Below, one piece after another: positions 1-6,300 of a stretch of DNA of 20,730 bases. The DNA lies in the NCBI GenBank assembly GCA_039029235.1, contig JBCCGO010000015.1, forward strand, positions 1 through 20,730. The letters run 5' to 3'. Below the pieces are notes generated by a model. The model had not been told where the DNA came from and made no database searches. It saw only the letters and a program-made list of their open reading frames with translations. This stretch comes from JBCBRR01 sp039029235. Its GTDB lineage: Bacteria > Bacteroidota > Bacteroidia > Cytophagales > Amoebophilaceae. Positions within the stretch are counted from its first letter, which is position 1, and the number at the start of each line of letters is the position of its first letter. A program made the translations under genes and the position numbers.

Positions 1-102
1 AGAAAGTGTCATGCGGAGTTTTGATCTTCTTGTTCATGGAGAGCTATCGTTTCGGTGCTTGTAGATCCAGCAGGTAATAAGTTGCTGACTGGCTTTGCGG
101 GG

Positions 103-275
103 AAGTTAAAGCATTTACCCAGAAGATGATACAGATGAGTAAGCGGACTGCAACTGCAGCTTCCCCCTTACAGCAGCCCTAGTGCGAGGGAGGATCTGGG
201 GGCCCCTGGCAAGGCGGCCCCCAGGGCGAGGAGGGAGGAGATATGCTAAGCGCTGTTGGTCAGAAGGATGCAGGG
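103..275. repeat. Interspersed hairpin repeat, left copy
   Basis: About 170 bases align with 20381-20556 in the same orientation. Shared landmarks in the same order are a 'gaagtta...ttaccca.aagatg' start, 'ccccttacagcagccc', a G-rich/C-rich hairpin, a 'gaggagg' purine stretch, then 'gctaagcgc.gttggt' and 'gatgcagg'. The hairpin at 196-224 has a perfect 9-base stem (CTGGGGGCC / GGCCCCCAG) with an 11-base loop. The right copy shares the 7-base core CTGGGGG/CCCCCAG. It sits just beyond the 3' end of a nuclease pseudogene, as the right copy sits just beyond the 3' end of another nuclease gene. No protein is visible in it. The homology is read directly from the sequence; whether it is mobile, a terminator or a structural element is unknown. 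Confidence 0.75.
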
Positions 276-347
276 CAGCAACTGAGAACCTCCTCGATCA
301 CTCCTCTTCCTGACGCATCTGGCAGACCATGGGCTACTCAGTTTCCA

Positions 348-750
348 CTAAAGTATGACTTGTTCGTACCGCAAAGCTACCTGCTTGCCACAGAAAGCTA
401 GACAGACGTGTAACAGCTGCTTGACATGTGCATGTGCCTTAGCTTGCGTACCATAACCCTTCGAGTGCCAGACTCGCTAAGCCTGACAAGTCCTGACTCA
501 CCTTGTACTCGATCACCAGGGCTTGGTCCTCATGGGTTATCTTCGCGATCAGTACAGCATCTGGCCTACCCAGACCACTCTTCCATTTGCTCTCGATCAG
601 ATATTAGGGGGATAAGCTACTCAGTAAGTAGAGTATGAAGCCAGTGTAGAACAACTCACCTACCCTAGACCCTGTCTGATGGAAGCTCATCGAACTTTGT
701 AATAGCTCTTGCAAGCCCTCAACAAAAGCTTCTAAAGGACTAAGTTTTCA
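348..750 (-). pseudogene. PD-(D/E)XK nuclease superfamily remnant (PF08011-like C-terminal domain)
   Basis: Read on the minus strand from about 747, the translation runs SPLEAFVEGLQELLQ..., then ELFYTGFILYLLSSLSP, an in-frame TAA (604-606), and then ESKWKSGLGRPDAVLI...ALVIEYKVSQDL...LALEGLWYAS to a stop at 439-441. A one-frame shift near 440-450 restores a tail, HVKQLLHVCLAFCGKQVAL, that stops at 348-350. This order of a helical lead-in, G-R-x-D, hydrophobic-E-x-K, an alanine-rich helix and a final '.aF.gK.v' strand is that of the PD-(D/E)XK domain found at the end of AAA-ATPase-like proteins common in Bacteroidota. The Asp and the E-x-K catalytic residues survive, but the gene has a stop and a frameshift and has lost its N-terminal ATPase part. 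Its reading frame begins against the stop codon of the upstream collar-domain gene. Decayed and probably not functional. Confidence 0.7.
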
Positions 751-3130
751 TGATAAAACAAAGTGCATAATAGGGTGGACGATTTTCGTGTGCTTCATTA
801 TCACCATCCGACGGTATGGTGTGTCCATGCGACCCCCCATCGAATATATCTATTATAGCACCCTCCCCATCTGGGGAAGTAGTAACACGATCGTTGGCTA
901 TAGGCTTCCCCTTATGTAGCCCACCACGTACACTATGTCTATGATACCCATCTCCCCCAACGTTTCCGGTATGATTATGTCTAGGCATTTGAGATTTCTT
1001 CAAGGTAACATATTCTTCTCCGCCATGCGAGCCCACGGTGTAGTTAGAAAGATCCTTTCCCTCGCCTGCTCCTACAATAAAACGACTTCGTAAGTCGGGG
1101 CTACTTTTTTGTCCATCACATAGCACCCACCCTGCAGGGATCTCATCTACTTTGCCACTCCACATAATAATGCTTCCTTTCGGCAGCAAAACATACCCAT
1201 TTTCTTGCAGCCTGCCTTCCGAGCTTTTTAACGTTGCTAATGCCGTACTAATTTCCCTAATTTTCTCTAGATACAGGTGTAAAGACGATAGATCCAAGGT
1301 GAGGAAACTAAAGGAAGTCGATGCTTTTCCCAAAACGGATAATAAACGCTCAGCCTCAGAAAAGTTATGAGCCGCGCAATACCAACAAAACCTCAACTCT
1401 TGCTCCCGGAGCCAACTGGAAATACGATCTCGTGCGCTAGTGAGCAGCTGCTCAATCTTCTCATGTTCTATCACCAATAACCGCTCTAAGCAACGAAAAT
1501 GAGCCGAGGATGCAACAACATCGCCCTGCGACAAGGTAGCTCCTAACTCTTCCTCAATCGAAGCCCCTATGTCATGCAACGCATTCTTATCACTATCGCT
1601 CAGCGATACGGACAAAATCGACGACGATGACGGTATCTGCTCCAGCTCACCTAACGCCTTTAGACAATCTTGACGGGACCACCAACCTGCTGGATGGTCC
1701 CGACCTGTCCCAAGGGATAGGGGATCGAATATGAACAAACGATCTCTCAAGAACGACAGACTACTATCGCTAACATAGCCGTCCATGTAACCTTCCCAAA
1801 CCTCCTCCCCCGTTAACTCAGCATGGGGGCACTTCGATATGCCCAGAAGAAGAGATTTCTCGTACTTGGGGATAGTTTCTTTATTACCTAGCAAAGCTAT
1901 CAATGTAGCTAGCAAGTCCTCAAAAGCTTGCCCTCGTAGTGCCGTTAGGCTAGGAAAGTCCACCAAAACCACCATCCGCAGGCTCTTCGCCCCAGACAAG
2001 ACTTGCTTGATGTTCACTGCATTGGCTATGTTGATCTCTACGCCCCTATTGTCATTAAAGCCTGGACAGTCACCGTAGGTAATCCCATCTACTTCTGCTA
2101 CCTGAGGTATGAATGTCTTAGAACCAACATGACCGATCGGCATTACCTCATCTCGATCACCGCCCGAAGACCTGCTCTGTACTTCCAATACAGGTCTACT
2201 CTTGTGCTGATCACGCTTAAACTGGCAACCAGCCAGGTAGTTAATAAATGTGCTCTTCCCAGCTCCTGTATTCCCCAGTACAATCACGGCGTCTTTCCCT
2301 TTGATCGCCTCGGCATTGACCTGACCATAACGCACACAATCTGTTAATAAGCTAATCTGCTCTGAACGCGTAAAAGTTTTCTTAGGATCTGCTAAACGAT
2401 CGGCTATCAAAGGATAGACTTCCTCAGGGCTCTTGCCAGCTGCAATCTGTTCCCGAAGAAGGTCCAGCGAGCTCCGGGAGAGGGAGGGAGGAGATACCTC
2501 CTGCTCTCCACTCCCTGAAGCCTCGCCTTCAACGCCTCCTTTCAAACCTAGCTCGCCCACATAGACAACTTCCTCCAGAGTAGGGGACAGATTCCTCCCT
2601 AGTACATGGATCTGGCGTTGTCTATACCAGCTAGGCCGCTTGCTTAGTACTGCTAGGCTACCGGTAACATCTTCGCCACAACCACTCACGACAGGCAAGA
2701 CAACCTGGCGAGAAAATGTACCTAGCCGAGAAGATACTGCTGCACGCCACTTCCCCTCTTGGTAGAAAAAGCGTACTGTCTCACCTCCTAGGGCTGTAGA
2801 GGACAAGTTGCTACCAACGGGATGCACTTCGAGAGAAGTTCGTCGTAGATCATGCCCTTCTAGCTCTAGGTCAGCTTTCTGGCTCGTGAGCCGCTGGGGC
2901 GCAGTATCCATCCCCGGCCCCCTATCTATGGGTAACGACAGGGCTCGAGGAGCCGTCTGGCCTGGCAAACTGGTTGTCGTTGCTGGTACGATGGCTTCCT
3001 GAGCTTCTGGGACAGCTAGGGTAATAGCTGGGCTGCTAGCAAGCAGCAGGCATACGGTCAGCAATATCCTAGCCGCACATCGCTGGTCCTGGGTATAAAA
3101 ATTAGACTGTCTGATAGTTCTTACGTTCAT
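740..3130 (-). CDS. Exported P-loop GTPase fused to a phage tail collar domain
   Basis: The protein has 796 residues in three parts. Residues 1-205 are a module shared with the NACHT protein upstream: a basic start, a hydrophobic signal segment (ILLTVCLLLASSPAITLA, likely cut after ITLA), a variable linker, and a conserved part ending GELGLKGGxEGEASGS. Residues ~280-500 are a P-loop GTPase: Walker A/G1 GNTGAGKST at 286-294, a G3-like DCPGF, and an ISKC stretch near the G4 position, so it resembles AIG1/HSR1-type GTPases. Residues ~645-796 are a phage tail collar domain (PF07484 type): PKGSIIMWSG, IPAGWVLCDG, PDLRSRFIVGAG, SQMPRHNHTG and the terminal NRPPYYALCFI. The start was chosen because it matches the paralogue's MNxR start. 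It lies 239 bases downstream of the NACHT gene on the same strand, so co-transcription is possible, but the gap contains its own duplicated upstream block. An exported GTPase with a virion-type C-terminus is unusual. I infer a secreted or host-delivered effector; the substrate is unknown. Confidence 0.8.
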   Translation of the reverse strand: MNVRTIRQSNFYTQDQRCAARILLTVCLLLASSPAITLAVPEAQEAIVPATTTSLPGQTAPRALSLPIDRGPGMDTAPQRLTSQKADLELEGHDLRRTSLEVHPVGSNLSSTALGGETVRFFYQEGKWRAAVSSRLGTFSRQVVLPVVSGCGEDVTGSLAVLSKRPSWYRQRQIHVLGRNLSPTLEEVVYVGELGLKGGVEGEASGSGEQEVSPPSLSRSSLDLLREQIAAGKSPEEVYPLIADRLADPKKTFTRSEQISLLTDCVRYGQVNAEAIKGKDAVIVLGNTGAGKSTFINYLAGCQFKRDQHKSRPVLEVQSRSSGGDRDEVMPIGHVGSKTFIPQVAEVDGITYGDCPGFNDNRGVEINIANAVNIKQVLSGAKSLRMVVLVDFPSLTALRGQAFEDLLATLIALLGNKETIPKYEKSLLLGISKCPHAELTGEEVWEGYMDGYVSDSSLSFLRDRLFIFDPLSLGTGRDHPAGWWSRQDCLKALGELEQIPSSSSILSVSLSDSDKNALHDIGASIEEELGATLSQGDVVASSAHFRCLERLLVIEHEKIEQLLTSARDRISSWLREQELRFCWYCAAHNFSEAERLLSVLGKASTSFSFLTLDLSSLHLYLEKIREISTALATLKSSEGRLQENGYVLLPKGSIIMWSGKVDEIPAGWVLCDGQKSSPDLRSRFIVGAGEGKDLSNYTVGSHGGEEYVTLKKSQMPRHNHTGNVGGDGYHRHSVRGGLHKGKPIANDRVTTSPDGEGAIIDIFDGGSHGHTIPSDGDNEAHENRPPYYALCFIMKT

Positions 3131-3212
3131 AATGTTAATCGTTGCTAGTTTTCAAGGCTTGTTAATTATTCCCCCTGCTATCTAATCAATCTTTACTTGG
3201 AGATCCAAATGC

Positions 3213-3340
3213 TTGGGAGCTAGGTTTACTACCTAAATTCGAGCAATTTCTCGAAGCCGGTTCATGGTTCTAGGATACGCTATGCAATAAAGGCTCCCTA
3301 GCCCTTCATCCGCTGCTTCTGCATGTATAGCAAAAAATCT
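3213..3340 (-). repeat. Duplicated upstream block, copy before the collar-GTPase gene
   Basis: This block aligns with 9234-9350 upstream of the NACHT gene. Shared runs include 'gctag..tactacctaaa', 'cgagca', 'tttctcgaag' against 'ttttcgaag', 'gttca..gttct.gg' and 'ctatgc'. Both copies have a short hairpin at the same place: AAATT-5-AATTT at 3235-3249 here, AAAGTG-4-CACTTT at 9256-9271 there. The arm bases differ but pairing is kept. It lies 83 bases before the start codon. The rest of the 239-base gap shows no gene. A promoter or regulatory role is inferred from its position and conservation only. Confidence 0.6.
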
Positions 3341-3369
3341 TCTAGGTACATCCCAGTAAAGAGGCCTGT

Positions 3370-6300
3370 TCATGACGCTAGGCTATCCCTCCCCACAGCC
3401 TGGAGATCAAGGTAGCGACAAGATTCCTCTTGAATCGATCGTACAAAAAGCTTTACTTTTTCCTTAGAACAGGTATACTTGTCAGGCTTACCTGCAGTAG
3501 TATAGAGGAGCACTTGCTGCTGATCCTGTCCAGAGATCTCGCTTACGACCAGGGGCGTGTGGTAAAGCAGCGTTGTAATATAGGGAATAAGCCTAGTATC
3601 TGGTCTAGCCCAATAGCTCTCCAGGAGTCGCTGTAGAGAAACCTTCTCGAGGGCCGAAAGAGCAGTTTGCTGAACATTTTGATCCTCAATAGCCTCTAAA
3701 ATGCTTTTGAAGGCTTCTTGAGCTAGTGCTGGGGCTACCTGAATCAAGGACGAGAGAGACCCAAGGGCAGCAGCACGAACATCAGCACCTTCATTTTTAT
3801 CTTTGGAGATTTCTCGAATGATTTCGAAAGCTTCTTGGGCCTGAGCTGGGGCTGCCTGAACCAAAGACGAAAGGGGCCCAAGGGAAGCGGCGCGCACATC
3901 AGCCCCTTCATTCCTATCTTTGGGGATTTCTCGAATGATTTCGAGAGCTTCTTGGGCTAGTGCTGGGGCTGCCTGAATTAAAGACGAGAGGGCCCCAAGG
4001 GCAGCAGCACGAACATCAGCGCCTGCATTTTTATTTTTGGAGATCTCTCGAATGACTTCGAGAGCTTCTTGGGCCTGAGCTGGGGCTGCTTGAACTAAAG
4101 ACGAGAGGCACCCAAAGGCAGCAGCGCGAACAGGATAATGACCCCGCAAATCCTTGCCCTCATCCTTGAGAGCCGTTCGAATGCTTTGTAACGCTTCTTG
4201 AGCTAGCCTTGGGGATACCTGGACCAAAGACGAGAGGAACCCAAGGGCAGCTTCGCGAACTCTCCAATCCCCATCCTGGACCTTGAAGACCTCTTGAGTG
4301 ATTGCGAAGGCTTCTTGAGCCCGATCTGGGGACGACTGGACCAAGGATGAAAGGGAATCAAAAGCAACTTTACGAACAATCCTATCCTTATCGTTGAGAG
4401 CTGCTCGAATGCTTTGTAACGCTTCTTGAGCTAGCCCTGGGGATACCTGGACCAAAGACGAGAGGGACCCAAGGGCGGCTTTACGAACAATCCTATCCTC
4501 AGCGTTGAGAGCTGCTCGAATGCTTTGTAATGCTTCTTGAGCCCCATCTGAGGATGCCTGGACCAAGGACGAAAGAGACCCAAAGGCAGCAGCTCGGACA
4601 CGCTTATCCTCATCCTTGAGGGCCATCCGAATGATCGAGAAGGCTTCTTGAGCCCGATCTGGAGCTGCCTGGACCAAGGACGAGAAGGCCCCAAGGGCAG
4701 CAGCGTAAACACGATCATCCTCATCCTTGAGGGCCTCTAAAATGATTGCGAAGGCTTCTTGAGCCCGATCTGGAGCTGCCTGGACCAAGGACGAAAGGCA
4801 ACCAAGGGCAGCAACGAGAACAAGATCATCCTCACCCTTGAGGGTTTCTAGAATGATCGCGAAAGCTTCTTGAGCTAGTGTTGGGTCTGCCTGGACCAAG
4901 GACGAAAGAAATCCAAAGGCAACAGCGTGGACATGCTTATCCTCATCTCCAACGACGTCTTTAAACAGCTGGAATAACTCTGGGGTACGGCTAGCTATAG
5001 TACCGAAATCTTGTAATGAACGTCTCAGTAAGTCTAGCAGTTGGCTATTATCCCCATGAACCGCTTCAGGCACGTGCTTGAAGGCTTTTTTGAACCAACT
5101 CCGGAGGGAATTTCTCACATTAAACTCCCTTTCCAGCATAGCCATTTCTTCTTCGACTTCCTCCTGAGCGATGCAGAGCCACTCATGGAGTACCCGCAGC
5201 TGCAAGCATAGGTGCTGAACGCCAACTATCTCTTTATCTTTCTTTATGCACCTCAGAAGTGCTTGTATACCCTCCACACCTTCGGATTTACTCACCTCGC
5301 CGGCCATGAAGGAGAGGGTCCTCGCGTATTGTGGTGCGTATTTGTGCCTGGAAAGGAATGTATGTGCGCGCTGCTTCGCTCGAGGATTGGCTGAGAGAAA
5401 CTGACTTGCTAGCGTGCGACCTGCAAAGTATTCCTGGAACGTCAGGTGGGGCAATTGGTAGAATGAAGACCGCGCGGACAATGTGTTCCCTACGTGCTTT
5501 AAGAGCAAGAAGCCTGTATCTTTGAGGCGGGCTTTTAACTTACCTTTCCTGGTGTGCTGATGTACTAGTCCAGGGCTAATCAGGACTTCGCCTTGCTTCA
5601 GGGCTGCTAGCGCAATCTGACCCAGTGTATCAAAGACTTCTTCCTCGTCCTCATCCGCTGATTCCCGCTTCTGCGTGTATCGCTGCCAGGTAAACTCGGC
5701 AAACAGCCGATACAGCCCAGGAAGACTGCCTTGCTTCAGTTCCTCCTGTACCCCATAGCCTTGGTCTTGCCACAAAGCACAGAAGATCTGCAGATTTACA
5801 GGCACATGGGCAATCGAGTGGATGTTCGCGTGCTTGTAGATATAACTTAGGAGTTCTTCTGCCGAAGCAGTGGGTGAGACCTCTCCACGGACGTAGCCCT
5901 TGAGCTGCTCGTCATTGAAGCCTCGATGGTCTATCTCGATATCTGCTATCCGCCGCTCTGTGTCTATCCCATAAGGCCGGGAGAGCATCAGTAGCTTGTG
6001 AGCACCTGCTTGGGCTTGTCTCAGGAGCTCCTGGCTGGCTCCTGAACGCTCATCCAAACCATCTAGGATCACTAAGGTTGCGGAGGACTTCAGCTCTTCC
6101 TCAATATGCTCACGTAGTAGGTTGTATTTCTCTTCGTTACTTGGAGAAGTAAAGCAGTTATTCACAATGGCAGTCGCTAGCGTCTTTTGCTTGCGGTAGT
6201 TATCGTCATTGTACTTATCTTGCTGCAGATTCCTAACTGGTAGCAAGTAGAGGTTCGCAAATTCTGGTCCCCATTCGTGCACTGACCACTGATAAGCCAG

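Noticed and set aside
426..638. 70-codon plus-strand ORF
   Set aside because: It is antisense to the PD-(D/E)XK remnant, whose minus-strand translation has clear family motifs.
3690..4960. Regular repeats that might be taken for a CRISPR array
   Set aside because: The period is 111-129 bases, there are no unique spacers, and the frame is open throughout as HEAT-like protein repeats.
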